Notes under the pieces: model-generated
Seen by the model: only the letters and a program-made list of their open reading frames with translations
What the model was told of the DNA's origin: nothing
Database searches by the model: none
Assembly: GCF_030704535.1 (NCBI RefSeq)
Contig: NC_081806.1
Location: 3,607,001-3,671,000 of the forward strand
Direction: 5' to 3'
From: Vitis vinifera
Lineage: Eukaryota > Streptophyta > Magnoliopsida > Vitales > Vitaceae
DNA: 64,000 nt
Made by a program: the position numbers and the translations under genes
Part shown: in pieces, positions 10,533 through 23,239 of the stretch
Layout of the letters: every line of letters starts with the position of its first letter
How positions within the stretch are numbered: the first letter of the stretch is position 1

Positions 10533-12330
10533 TCAAGTTGGTGCATAGATGTCACACATACCCAACTTGTCTAAAAATTTTGAGAACACTTGACTTGAGA
10601 CAGCTTTGGTAAGGATATCGGCCAATTGATCTTCTGATCGAATCTTAGGCAATTCCACAATCTTATCATCCAACTTTTCCTTAATGAAGAATCTATCCAC
10701 CTCGACATGCTTTGTATGATCATGTTGTACTGGATTATGAGTAATGTCACATGCGGCTTTATTGTCACAAAACAATCGGATTGGTTGCCTAGATAGGTAA
10801 CTTAAATCCTGTAAGAGGAGTCTTACCCATAATGCCTCACAAAGTCCTAGAGTCATATCTCTAAATTCCGCTTCTGCACTTGAATGAGCGACGACATTCT
10901 GCTTCTTACTTTTCCATGTCACAAGATTACCACGTACAAAGGTAAAGTAACCAGATGTAGATCGCCTATCATCCACTGCACCGGCCCAATCAGCATCAGT
11001 ATATACTTCTATACTCTGATGATCAACATTTTTAGTGAACAAAATTCCCTTCCCAGGAGCATTCTTCAAATACCTCAAAATATGCATGACTGCATTCATA
11101 TGTTGCTCTCCAGGATTATGCATGTAGTGACTCACTACACTCAATGCATAAGCAAGATCTGGTCTTGTATGAGCTAAGTACATTAATCTCCCCACAAGTC
11201 TCTGGTATCTTCCTTTATTGGTTGATACTTGATTAGGCTCAACACACAATTTCAGACCTTCTTCTATTGGTGTATTAACAGGTTGACATCCCGACATTCC
11301 AGTCTCCTGTAAAAGATCTAAGGCATACTTTCTTTGAGACAAAAAAATTCCTTCACTTGATCGAGAAACTTCAATCCTAAGAAAGTATTTCAGAGGACCT
11401 AGATCTTTCATTTCGAATTCTTTAGATAGATAATTTTGCAGAGCTTTTCTTTCTTCAGGATCATTTCCTGTAACTACCATGTCATCCACATATACGATGA
11501 GTGTCGTAATCTTACCATGTTGCTTTTTTAGGAATAAAGTGTGATCTGAATTACTTTGACGATAGCCAAAAGCTCTCATTAACTTTGTGAACCTTCCAAA
11601 CCATGCTCTCGGGGATTGCTTCAACCCATACAATGACTTCTTCAATTTGCACACCTTCTGACATTGCTTTTCTAACACCATGCATCCTGGTGGAAGATCC
11701 ATATATACTTCTTTAGATAACTCGCCATGAAGAAAAGCATTTTTCACATCGAATTGTTGTAATGGCCAATCTAGGTTTGCAGCTAAAGACAATAATACTC
11801 GAATTGTGTTGATCTTAGTTACAGGTGCAAATGTCTCTGTGTAGTCAATTCCATAAGTTTGAGTGTACCCTTTTGCTACCAGTCTTGCTTTAAATCGTTC
11901 AATACTACCATCTGCCTTGTACTTCGCAGTATAGATCCAACGACACCCAACTGGCTTCTTTCCTGGTGGACATTCTACGAGTTCCCATGTTTCATTCTTC
12001 TGCAATGATTTCATCTCTTCATTCATGACTGCTTTCCACCTTGGATCAGCTAAGGCTTCTTGCACACTGTTAGGAATAGATACAGTAGATAATTGATTTA
12101 CAAATGACTTATTTGATTCAGACAAACGATGGGTAGACACATAGTTGCTCATGAGATATTTGACTTTATTAGGCAATTCAGGTTCATATGTGGGTTTAGG
12201 AATACCTCTATTATGACGATGTGGTAACCGTTTCATGAATGGATCAGGTTCCAAATTAAGAACACCCTCAACAGACGACGATTGGTTTGGTATTTCAGTG
12301 AAGATAACTTCGGACCCAAATGTGCAACTA
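10533..12330 (-). mobile_element. Reverse transcriptase and RNase H region of Copia element A
   Basis: A long open Copia pol segment. It shows the reverse-transcriptase boxes FDVKNAFLHGEL and YVDDMVVTG, the KSLYGLKQSPRAW motif, and the RNase H box YTDADWAG with NVVAHSSAEAEF, ending in DILTKA. Family assignment (Ty1/Copia, RE1/Retrofit-like) is by motif only. The boundary with element B is approximate. Confidence 0.85.
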
Positions 12331-15110
12331 GTGCCATGATTATCCTGAAAGAGTCCTTCGTAGAAACTGGAGAGAAGGTCTCTTTGAAGTCAATTCCTTC
12401 TTTTTGAGTAAAGCCTTTAGCTACAAGACGTGCTTTATATCTTTCTACATTACCATTTGAATCCCGCTTGGTTTTAAATATCCATTTACAACCAATGGGC
12501 TTCGTGCCAACTGGTAATGGGACAAGTTCCCAAACTTTATTGTCTTGCATAGATTTGTACTCTTCATTCATGGCTTCAATCCATTTCTGAGAGTTGGAAC
12601 TTTTCATGGCTTGCTGGAAGTTGATTGGATCATCTTCCATCATTCCACTTTCTACCCCACGTTCCTAGAGATATACGATATAATCGTCCGAAATTACATT
12701 TCTCCTCTCTCTAGTGGATCTCCTTAATAGCATATTTTCTTGAGGTTGTTGAGTTTGTTCTTCAAGAGCAATGTCCTCATTTGCAATTAAGGGTTGAACA
12801 ATATTGTCTATTGGTTAAGGATCCAAATTTACTTCTTGATCGATGATAGGTAGTGAAACCTGTACATTATCAAAAGCAATAGTAGATCCCTCTTCCTCCT
12901 CAAAGACAATATTCCTAGCCTGATTTCTCCCCCCAAACTCAACATCCTCAAAAAATGTTGCAGTTCTCGTCTCAAAAATTGACCTAAAAGCAGGATCATA
13001 AAATTTAAAACCCCTTGATCGCTCTGCATAGCCAATAAAGTAGTTGCTAACTGTTTTAGAGTCCAATTTCTTTTCATGAGGCTTATAAGGTCTCGCTTCA
13101 GCTGGACATCCCCAAATATGGAAATGCTTTAAACTGGGCTTTCGACCCGTCCAAAGCTCATAAGGCATTTTAGCAGCCGCTTTAGTTGGCACCCGATTTA
13201 GGATATAAGCTGCCGTTTTAAGTGCTTCACCCCAGAGTTTTTCGGGTAAAGTAGAATGACTAATCATACTCCTTACCATGTCCTTAAGAGTTCGGTTTCG
13301 TCTTTCTGCTACACCATTCATGCTAGGTGATCCTGGCATGGTGTATTAAGGGACGATCCCACATTCCTCTAGGTATTTAGCAAATGGTCCTGGACGTTGT
13401 TCACCTGATCCGTCATATCTACCATAGTATTCACCACCACGGTTAGATCTGACGCTCTTTATTCTTTTGTTGAGTTGTAACTCAACTTCTGCTTTAAATG
13501 TTTTGAACACGTCCAATGATTGTGATTTCTCATGTATAAGAAATAGGTAGCCATATCTTGAATAGTCGTCTATGAATGTTATAAAGTACTGTTGACCATT
13601 CCAAGATATCGTAGGGTATGGTCCACAGATATCTGTATGAATTAATTCTAAGACGTTTGTAGCTCTATTGGCACCTAATTTCTTTGTTTTGGTCTGTTTT
13701 CCTTTAATACACTCAACACAAATATCAAAATCTGAAAAGTTAAGTGAATCCAAAATCCCATCGGACACAAGTCGCTCAACTCTAGATTTAGAGATATGAC
13801 CTAGGCGTTTGTGCCATAATGAGGCCGAATTATCTTTATTCAATTTACGTTTTGTACCTCGTGATTCCACATGCAAGGTTTCATTATAGGACGGAACAGT
13901 TTCCAACAAATATAGATTATCATAAACATTAAGTAAACCGGTTCCTACAACATTTGAAATAATAGATAATGTAAATCTATTGTTTCCAAATGAACAACAA
14001 TAACCTGATTTGTCCAAAACAGAAACTGAAATTAAATTCCGTCTGAAAGACGGTACAACAAAAGTATCTATTGAATCCAAAAAATAACCAGATTTCAATA
14101 ATAATCTAAAGTGCCCTATTGTCTCTACTTCTATCGACTGACCGTCTCCGACATAGATGCATCTTTCAGCATCACTTGGTTTTCGGTAACTCAGGCAACC
14201 CTGCATAGAAACACAAATATGAATAGTAGCACCAGAATCTAACCACCATGTGTTTCTAGATACTGAAGCTAAATTAACTTCAGAACATACCAAAGTAAGA
14301 AATATACCTTTCTTAACACGCCAAGTAGCATACTTGGTACATTCCTTCTTAGTATGTCCAGGCTTATTACAGAAGAAACATGTTACCTCAACTTTCTGTT
14401 TCTTTTGTTCTGGACCATTAGAAGCAACAACCTTATTATTCTTATTCTTTCGTTTGCCCTTATCCTTGGAAGTGCTAGCCAGAAGAGCACTTTCGGTCTT
14501 GTCTTGCTTCAATCTCTCTTCCTCTTGCACACAGAATGAAATGAGCTCATTAAGAGTCCATTTATCCTTTTGATAGTTATAACTGACCTTGAATTAATTA
14601 AATTGTGCAGGAAGAGAGATGAGAACCAAATGCACGAGTAAATCATCAGATAACTCGAGTTTCAAAGCCTTAAGTTTTGAAGCAAGATGAGACATCCCCA
14701 TGATGTACTCCCGAACATTACCCTTGCCTTTATACTTCATTGAAATCAAGCTTGCTAAAAGCGTGCTCGTTTCAGCCTTATCGTTTTTGGCAAAACGTTT
14801 CTGAATTTCCGCAAGGAAGTCACTGGCATTAGTAACCTCATCGGTTACCGCACCCCTGAAAGCTTCTGGAATGCCGCGCTTCATGATCATAAGACTTAGC
14901 CTATTTGAACGTTCCCACTTACCCCAATAAACCTCATGCTCTTGAGTACTTTCCTCATTGAGTTCATCGGGTTTGGGCATTCTCAAGGCTAAGTCTATAT
15001 CCATGCAGCCTAAGAGAATCATCATATTCTCTTTCTAGTCCTTAAAATTAGTCTCATTTAACATAGGGACATTATTGATGTTGGCAGATATAGAAGTAGT
15101 TGATATAAAA
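12330..15110 (-). mobile_element. gag, protease, integrase and partial reverse transcriptase of Copia element B
   Basis: In element order (right to left): a gag domain (about 14.6-15.1 kb), a CCHC zinc knuckle (CFFCNKPGHTKKEC), the aspartic-protease box WWLDSGA, a GAG-pre-integrase HKRLGH motif, integrase core motifs ([33 protein letters not shown]), and the first reverse-transcriptase box (EEYKSMQDNKVWELV...KARLVAKGFTQ). The rest of its pol and its own 3' LTR are absent. The fragment is broken in a few places. Confidence 0.82.
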
Positions 15111-15736
15111 GTTGAATCGAAAACAAAATAAAATAAATCAAATAAACCATCATGCTCACATAAAATAAGCAATTAAACACATAATCTTTAAATTTAAAAG
15201 CAAATTATGACATTTCAAGATACCTAGCACAACATTAATATCAAGTCTTTGGACAGTAATATTAACTATAAGTGGTACTCTTGTTGTAGTGATCAAACAT
15301 TGATGATAAGTTATGTCAAATAATAAATCTATCTTTGGATTGATTTATTATTCACATTAAGTTACCTTTATAATCATCACATATTTATCACCACAGGTAT
15401 GTATGCAATTTGACCAAATATTAACTTTCCTTTGGGCCAGTCAATACCCGCATGAATCACATACACACGAATATCTAACACCCTGAACAGACTAATCTAC
15501 ACGAAAGATGTCACTTTGGTGATTTTCCGCTTTAATTAACCTATTTAAAATGCTAGATCAATAACTTAAATATTAATATCATAAAATGCTATTAAATAAT
15601 AATAATAATAATAATAATAATAGTAAAAAAAAAAACAAATTTATTTAATACAAAAAAAAATAAATTAAAACTTAATATATTATTATAAGAATATGATAAA
15701 TACTGCAGCAGCAAGGGATAAAGGCCTTTTATACTC

Positions 15737-15785
<49 letters not shown>

Positions 15786-16190
15786 AAACTTTAACAGAAT
15801 CATCACCTACTATTCCCAAAGAAATTTCTAAGATATATCATTGGAAATGTAATACTTTTGACTTCAAATACAAATTTTTTTTGCACCTCTTTTCTTAACC
15901 AATGAATGTATCTATGTATACTCTTATATTAATACAATCGATTTCTATTGACTTTATCAAAACGATCCACTGGTTTGTCAAACGATTTATGAAACGATTT
16001 ATTGGTTTATCAAACGATTGTATTTATTCTGCCGATAAATCGCTTGATAAACCAATAGAAACCGATTGCGGAATAAAAAAATAAAAAATATCAACTCAAT
16101 ATTTCATAAATCTTAATCCATTGACATATATACATATATATATATATATATATATTAAAATAATAACTCAAAGAATTAATCAAGGAGTAG
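15111..16190 (-). mobile_element. Untranslated leader of Copia element B
   Basis: Non-coding stretch between the primer-binding site and gag, with two (TA)n runs near 15747-15781 and 16133-16154, an (AAT)n run near 15597-15621, and a short imperfect palindrome around ATTGGTTTATCAAACGAT (about 15998-16065). Confidence 0.65.
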
Positions 16191-16202
16191 GCTCTGATAC
16201 CA
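16191..16202 (-). other. Primer-binding site of Copia element B (initiator Met tRNA)
   Basis: The minus strand reads TGGTATCAGAGC, the complement of the 3' end of plant initiator methionine tRNA and the usual Copia primer site. It lies two bases inside the 5' LTR end. Confidence 0.88.
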
Positions 16203-16204
16203 CT

Positions 16205-16684
16205 TGTTATAATCAAACAAGATGAATACCCTAATTTCATATATACTGGAATCTCCTGATTAAAAAACAATGAGTAGAAAAATAATAGCGGAAGCATACC
16301 TGAATCTATTGAGGGAGAAACCTTATAGGAAGAAAACCCTTTGAGATGGTCTTCCAATTCTAGCCACTAGATTCTGTGTCAATTTCTCTCTGAGAGGATT
16401 TTTCAGAAATTAGAATGCGTAGTCGTAGAATGGGGACCATAACCCTATTTATAAACCGCTAGGGCAGTTTTAATTTTATCACAATTATATTTCTGCCCCT
16501 CATAGAAATAATAATTATCTAATGGTATCTACACAATAATCTCATGACAATTATACCCTTAAGCCAATTAATCAATTATTAATTAGATCACTATATTTAG
16601 GCTTAATTAAATGATAGCACACACATTTTAATTATTTACATGTGTGGTCCAAATTATAGATTAATTACAAAAATTAATCTAACA
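16205..16684 (-). repeat. 5' LTR of Copia element B, abutting the TLP2 leader
   Basis: About 480 bp. On the minus strand it starts TGTTAGATTAATTTTTG and ends GATTATAACA, giving the inverted ends TGTTA/TAACA. A TTTATAAATAGGG TATA-like box lies near its middle (about 16443-16455). Because this box is nearly self-complementary (CTATTTATAAACC on the other strand) it could in principle act toward TLP2 as well. The host sequence TCTTCCTCAAAATGGG starts at 16685. Confidence 0.82.
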
Positions 16685-16695
16685 TCTTCCTCAAA

Positions 16696-17373
16696 ATGGG
16701 CCTCTTCAAAAGCCTCTCCATTTCCTCCTTGCTTCTCATCACCCTCTTCTTCACCTCCGCCCATGCAGCCATTTTCAATATCCAAAACCGTTGTTCCTAC
16801 ACAGTTTGGGCAGCAGCTGTGCCGGGTGGGGGTAGGCGCCTCGACCCGCGTCAGTCCTGGAGCTCGACTGTGAACCCTGGGACAACTGGAGCCCGTATTT
16901 GGGCCCGGACCGGCTGCAGCTTCGATGGGGCTGGGCGTGGGCGTTGTCAGACCGGGGACTGCGGTGGCGTCCTCGAATGCACAGCCTATGGTGCACCCCC
17001 CAACACCTTGGCTGAATTCGCACTTAACCAGTTCAACAACCTGGACTTCTTTGATATATCCTTGGTCGATGGGTTTAATGTGCCTATGGCTTTTAGCCCC
17101 ACCTCCAATGGGTGCTCCCGTGGAATACGGTGCACGGCCAACATCGTGGGACAGTGCCCCAGTCAGCTTCGAGCTCAGGGTGGCTGCAATAACCCATGCA
17201 CCGTTTTCAAGACCGATCAGTACTGTTGCAATTCCGGGAGCTGTGGCCCTACAGATTACTCAAGGTATTTCAAGACTAGGTGCCCTGATGCTTACAGCTA
17301 CCCTAAGGATGATCAAACCAGCACCTTTACATGCCCTGGTGGTACCAACTATGATGTTATCTTCTGCCCATAA
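16696..17373 (+). CDS. Thaumatin-like / osmotin-like protein (PR-5), TLP2, with an LTR in place of its promoter
   Basis: Intact 225-residue ORF, near-identical to TLP1: the same 24-residue signal peptide (one F-to-L change), 16 cysteines, signature [16 protein letters not shown], and no C-terminal tail. Only 11 bp of its leader remain upstream of the ATG; beyond that is the Copia LTR, so the TATA box, TGACG and GC-rich boxes of its relatives are missing. It may be silent or driven by the LTR. Nine base differences from TLP1, seven of them amino-acid changing (F to L, L to S, N to D, Q to E, N to S twice, P to Q). AATAAA lies at 17463. Confidence 0.9.
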   Translation: MGLFKSLSISSLLLITLFFTSAHAAIFNIQNRCSYTVWAAAVPGGGRRLDPRQSWSSTVNPGTTGARIWARTGCSFDGAGRGRCQTGDCGGVLECTAYGAPPNTLAEFALNQFNNLDFFDISLVDGFNVPMAFSPTSNGCSRGIRCTANIVGQCPSQLRAQGGCNNPCTVFKTDQYCCNSGSCGPTDYSRYFKTRCPDAYSYPKDDQTSTFTCPGGTNYDVIFCP

Positions 17374-18640
17374 AGCCTCTATTAACTATAGTATGCATGT
17401 ACTCGCTAGTCTAAACTACTAGGGTGCTTTTGAGTCCATGTTGAGATGCAAAAGCCTAGAGGAATAAATTTGAGCACATGTATGTGTACTACATGTGATC
17501 ATGTAACAAAATTTCTAAGCTAGTTAAAGAAATGGATGTTTTTACGAGGGATTTTATCGATATTATTAAGAATGTGTTTTATAGTGATTTTATGAAATGT
17601 TTTTAATTTTTTTTTATATTTGAAAGATAAAAAGTTTTAAATGTTAAAAAAAACAAAAATATTTTCTAAAATTATTATTAAATACATTCTAAAAGTGGAT
17701 TTAATAATGATTCTAAAAAAATTTTATAATTAAATATGAAAATTTTGAAGTATTAAAAAAAACTAAAAATATTTTCTAAAATTATTATCAAATATATTCT
17801 AAATAATGTAGGACCTAATAGAGAAACACTTTTGCATAAGAATTTTAAACAAATAAAAAAATAAAAATCATTCCATCAAAATAATTCTAACTTTCTTTTT
17901 GTCTAATTGGATTCCAAGTAAGCTCGGTTTTTGTCCGCAAGACCAATTGTTAATTTAGTCTTTAGACCACTAGAATGGAGGTTTCAAGGAAAAAAAAAAA
18001 AAAGGGTTTGACTGTGAGCAGTGCTTTGCTGACTGACCTCACTCCCAAATCAATTTTCCATGTGGTGGAAGACGCCTTCCTTAATGGGTAGGAGGCTGTT
18101 AATGGAGAGTTTGGACTTTGGGGAGAAATTGATTGTTTCCCCACTCACTTTCAATTATATCCATGTACATGTAAAAATATATAGGAAAAGAAAAAAATTT
18201 AAAATTTTTCGTCAAAAGCATCTCCTTCCAATTGTTATATTAAATATTTTATGATTTCAAATCTTTTCTGGTTTAAGTTTTGAATTTACCCTAATAAGTT
18301 TGCCCTTTTTTTTTCTGTCCCTATTTAATATATATAATTATGTAGATTTTCCATTTTGTCTTTCATAGTACATAATTTTGATAATATTTAATGTCTTTTG
18401 CTTGGTTCCCTGCATAGCATGTGCGTAGGATTATTTTTGGCTTTTAAATCTGCTTGCAGCCTTCATTGAACCGAAGTGGATAGGAAGGGCTTGACTTGTT
18501 CGTATACTCAGAGGGCACTCAACTCACTAGCAATGCCCCACCAAAGTCGCGTGCATTGAATTGTAAAATCGATTGACTTTTCACTTTTACCTCTTAAACA
18601 AAAGGACACCTTCTCACTCCTTCCAAATTTTTGAAAAAGA
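17374..18640 (+). other. 3' flank of TLP2, copy of 2472-3740
   Basis: Near-identical to the flank of TLP1 with small indels (for example about 18 bp more around the 3'UTR and a shorter A-run near 17990). No gene. Confidence 0.7.
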
Positions 18641-21600
18641 TATATATATATATATATATATATATCTAAAAACTGAATTTAATTAGATTATTTATTAGAA
18701 AGGTTGGGTCATCATTCATAACACTTCTCAATACTCGTATATGTACTGTTTTTACTAAATGAATGAAAAGAAGTATGATGATTAATTAATTAATCATGAA
18801 TATTAAGATTAAGAAGATAAATCAATATATAAAAAAAAATAATCAAATCAAAATAATGCACAAAATAAATGACAAGAAAATTTTACAAAATAATTTATTA
18901 AACAAATTTAAAATATATATATTTCAAAAAATTATTTTTTTAAGAATTTCAAAAAAAAATTATTAAAAACAATTTCGAATAAATAATTTCAATTTATTTT
19001 TTATTTTTAAAAAATTTCAATTTATTTCCAACAAGTGATTTGATTTAATTTTATTTATATTCAATTTTTATTTTTAAGAAAAATAATTACACTTATTTTA
19101 TCAAATGATTTTTTTAAAAAAAAGGAAAATTCAATTCCACAATAAAAATGATTTTTACATGCTTTTATTAGAAAAAAAAAAAAGAATTTTTACAACTTTA
19201 TTTTCAAAAATATTTTAATTTAATTTTATTTACAAAGAATTAATTTCTTTACAATAAAATATTTTCAATCCAATTTTATCAAGAAAATTATTTTTACAAC
19301 TTCAATTTGCAAAAAAAACTTTCATTTTATTTTTATTAAAATATTATTCAAGACATTTATTTATGAAAATTAGTTTTAATGTCATTCTAATTAAGGAAAG
19401 ATAACTTATTTAAATTTTTTGGATAATTTTATTAAAAAAACCTTTTGGACAATTTCATTTAAAAATCAATTTTTTTGAACAATTTTAATTAAACAAAATA
19501 AATTTTAGACAATTATTAAAAACAATTTTTAAAAATTTTAATTAAAAACAATTTTAGAATTCCTTTAAAAACATTTTTTGAATTTTTTTATTAAGCAAGC
19601 TTTCTTTTATTTAAAAGAATCATTTTAGAACTATTATTTTATTAAAAAATATTTATTAAATGGTTCCTCTTATTTAAACAAAAATTTTGGGTTTGAATCA
19701 ATACAAATAAAATCAGATAAAAGTGAAAATAAAATGTATATCCAACAAGCCTACAACTCTTTTTTCTTCATGAAATTCAACCTTTCATGTGTCGCGAATC
19801 CATACTTAGACAGAATACCAATGCAAGTAGTGGAATGGGCCATGAAAAACGAAAATTAGTCCAAAAGTAAGTATTTGAAAATATGCAAAATCCAAAATAA
19901 ATATTCAAACCCAAATTCTATAAGCCCAATAGGAAAATTCAAATTGGTCCAATGAATTTCACCAATGAAAATAAATCAAATTAACAAGTATAACCCAACA
20001 AAAATATCTCATTTGTTATAAGCATTAGTTCAAAATTTTCAAATTAATAACCAAAATCTAATATCCATCAACAAGCCACAAATCAAAATAATCTCAATTA
20101 AGCCTAAGCCCAATTTAATACGCAAACTCAAATTCATAACCAAAATCAAACCCAATTTAATATACATACCTAAATAATATCTAAAATATATCACAATATT
20201 ATCTCATACCCGAATTAAATAATTCATGAGCAAAACCTATATCAAATGTCAATCAATCCAATAAATTTTACCAATAATAAAATAGCTTAAATTTCATATT
20301 AATTAATAAACTCAGAACATGATAAATCAAAATAAATTGAATCAAACATAAATTCAATATCTTATAATTCAAGCCTAATTGAATATTCAAATCCAAAATC
20401 CAATAATCACCAAATCCAAATACAACATAAACTAACAAACCCGAATTTATATGAATACAAATCAAAATATAAGGTCCAAAATGATCCAGATTATCTAAGC
20501 TTACAAATAATGTCTAAATGCACACATGAAAATAATAAAAATTAGCCCAAACCAATAATCTCAATAATCAAGAACAAATTATTGTAGTGATTAAACAGAA
20601 ATAATAAAAATATAAGGATATAAACTTACCCATGAAGAACCCATTATAGTAATTAAACATAAATAACAAAAATAAAAGAAAATAAATTTGCCCAAATTTG
20701 AAGTATGTTGTTGAAGGGTTGATATAGGCTAATGAAAATAAAAATAAAAATAAAATGAAAGAAGATAGAGAGGGAAAGAAAGAGAAAATGGTGAGATGAA
20801 AGACAGGTGGAAAGGGAGAACGAAAGAGGAAAGGGGGTCGCCGGCCGGCAGCAGATCACCGATGGAGACGGACCAACTGTGTTGTCGATAGTGAGGGTTG
20901 AGTGAGTGTGGTGAGGGAAAAATGAAGAAGAAAAATGAAGAGAAGAAAAAAAAAAAAAGAAGAAAGGTGGGGCATGTTCTCTGGAAGTGGGCCAAGAGGG
21001 GAGAAAAAGCGGGGAAAAAAAGGGAAAAAAAGAAGATGAAAGAAAATGAAAGAAAAGAGAGGAAAATGGAAATGGAAGAGATGAGAGCGGGGGATATGGG
21101 GTCTCTGACGTGGGAATGGGCAGGAGAGAGAGAGTTGAGGGAGTGGGTGGAGTAGGTGAGAGAAAAAGAAAGAAAAGAAAATAAAAGAGGGAGGGAAGGA
21201 AGGAAATGAGAAAAAAAGAAGAAGTAAAATAAAATTAGACAAAATAATAAAAAATAAAAAAATAAAAATTAACATTTAAAATATATAAATAGGTTAAAAA
21301 AAATAAAACTAAGATTTAAAAAATATAAATGGACCAAAAAATTTAAATTTCGATTTAAAAGGTATATATGGATAAAAAAAAAATTCAAATGTAATCCATT
21401 TGAAATATAATAATAAAATTAAACATAAAATTAATGTAAAAAAAAAAATAGAACAAATTTTAAGATTACAAAAAGTATAGGGCATGGTACAAATTTATTT
21501 TTATTATTTAAATAAAAAAAGATTATCTAAAAACATTACTTTATTTTTTAAAATAAGAAATAATTTTTAAGAATTTATTCTTGAAATGAGGAGAGTGTTT

Positions 21601-22830
21601 AGAATATTTTTTTCACTTACTTTCTAAAAAAATATTATAAAAATTAAATTAATAAATATGCAGAATAATTAAAAGTAAAATGTTATATACAAAAGTTATT
21701 TTAAAAAATATATTAACAAAAATCAATTTTCTAAACGGACTTCTTCTATTAAAAAAATATTAAAAATGGTTTGAAGCATATATTCAAAAGTCATCTTTTG
21801 AGAGTAGATTTCAAAAATATTTCCAAATAGATTTTAACATATCATTTCAAAGTGATTCTAATTAAAATATTTTGATTTATACTTTTTTATTCAAAATATT
21901 TTGATCAACTTTTAAATATAAAACCAATTCAAAAATATCCTCAACACATTATTTAATCATAAAAATTCTCATAAATTTTTTATTCTTCAAATACTTTCCA
22001 ACAAATAGTCAAAGTCACATGCAAACTCTTCCAACAAATTTCAAATGCAAGCCACATACATATGCAACACTCCTTAACATGATTCGTAAGAATAATTTCT
22101 CAATGACACAAATTTCAATTTCTACTAAATATCTATATCAAAATAAATAGAAAAAAAAATTCAAGATATCCAAAGATGATCACACCTATTTCAGTTAATT
22201 GTTCTTCCATTCAATTTATATCCACAAGTAATAAATGAAAACTAAAACTGGAAATAAATCAAAGAATATAATAAGAATAAATAAATAAATAATGATATCA
22301 GAATTTACATAAAAAACTTTCAAAAAGATTAAAAAAACACGGACTTACCATCAATAAAAAATTCCACTATAAAAAATAAATAATGTGTACAACGATTTAC
22401 CTAACTCAAATCTTTTAATCTTTCATAGACTTAACCAACACTTTCTCACTTCAATAGCATATCCTCATCTTTCATAATATACTTGGCCTTTTCGTTATAC
22501 TTGATCTTAACCTCTTCTTAAAGCTTGTTTAAGAAGAAAAATAGGTTTTTACCCAAACCCAAATAGATCAAAAATTGAGAGAATGAATGAATAAATAGAT
22601 TAACCTTTTTTTTTTCTCAAGAAAATTTATTGAAAGCGACTTTAAAATCAATAAGAAAATGAGATTTTCTTGACCACCAAACACTGTAAATTTGGTAAGA
22701 AAAAAAAAGTACAAGGGCAAAATAACTATATATATATTTTATTTTGTTAGAAAAAAAATTTGATATAAAAAGTAGTTTTAGTGCTACAAATATATCTCTA
22801 TATATATATATATACTCTTAATTGATATCT
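18640..22830. repeat. Second copy of the 4.2-kb AT-rich block
   Basis: Collinear with 3740-7980 with only scattered substitutions and microsatellite length changes: the (TA)n at 18641-18664 is longer here, and the one near 22728 much shorter than at 7850. It includes the purine-rich tract (20730-21210) and a dispersed-repeat copy (21480-21870). No coding domain recognised. Confidence 0.65.
21480..21870. repeat. Dispersed repeat of about 390 bp, copy 3
   Basis: Block-duplicate of 6590-6975. Confidence 0.5.
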
Positions 22831-22839
22831 TCTTCAAAA

Positions 22840-23239
22840 TGGTCCCCATACTGTGTTCTAGCCACGACAGATAATACGATTGAGATTAACGAGACGGCGC
22901 TTAGATAATTCTTGTGTACGTGGAATGAATGGATGGGAATTCTTGAATACTTAAATACTTGACTAGTTCAATGTTCACATTTATCCATCCAGAAACAGTG
23001 GGCTTCAAGGTGCTTTCCTTAGCCCATTGGGCCCTGCCATCTACCCTGTGCAGCCCCGTTAGCTGACTTGCTTGCGTCTATGGAATGAAGTCAAGCACGA
23101 GGGCACAAAGATATATGACGCCATTCTTTGGAATTTAATAAAAGCTGTTTCCCATTTCTCCGCCGCCCCCACCCTATATAAACCCCTACCCATTTACTCG
23201 TAAACCACCATCACCACTACAAAGCCTGTCTTCCTCAAA
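22840..23239 (+). promoter_or_regulatory. Promoter and 5'UTR of TLP3
   Basis: TGACG at 23116-23120, GCCGCC (an ERF-type GCC-box core) at 23162-23167, and TATATAAA at 23175-23182, 65 bp before the ATG. It is the intact counterpart of the orphan promoter at 7985-8312. Confidence 0.75.

Larger units (their letters stand above)
10221..16684 (-). mobile_element. Composite Ty1/Copia fossil made of parts of two elements
   Basis: Broken LTR-retrotransposon material, reading right to left. The right part (about 12330-16684, element B) supplies a 5' LTR, primer-binding site, gag, protease, integrase and the beginning of a reverse transcriptase. The left part (10221 to about 12330, element A) supplies a second reverse-transcriptase region, RNase H, polypurine tract and 3' LTR. 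The two terminal LTRs are unrelated in sequence and length (305 and 480 bp), and the host DNA on the two sides is not the same site: a TLP4-type promoter on the left, the 5'UTR of a TLP1-type gene on the right. This is therefore not one insertion. Long stretches remain open, so it is not very old; I judge only a handful of breaks. No LTR pair is left for dating. Confidence 0.88.
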
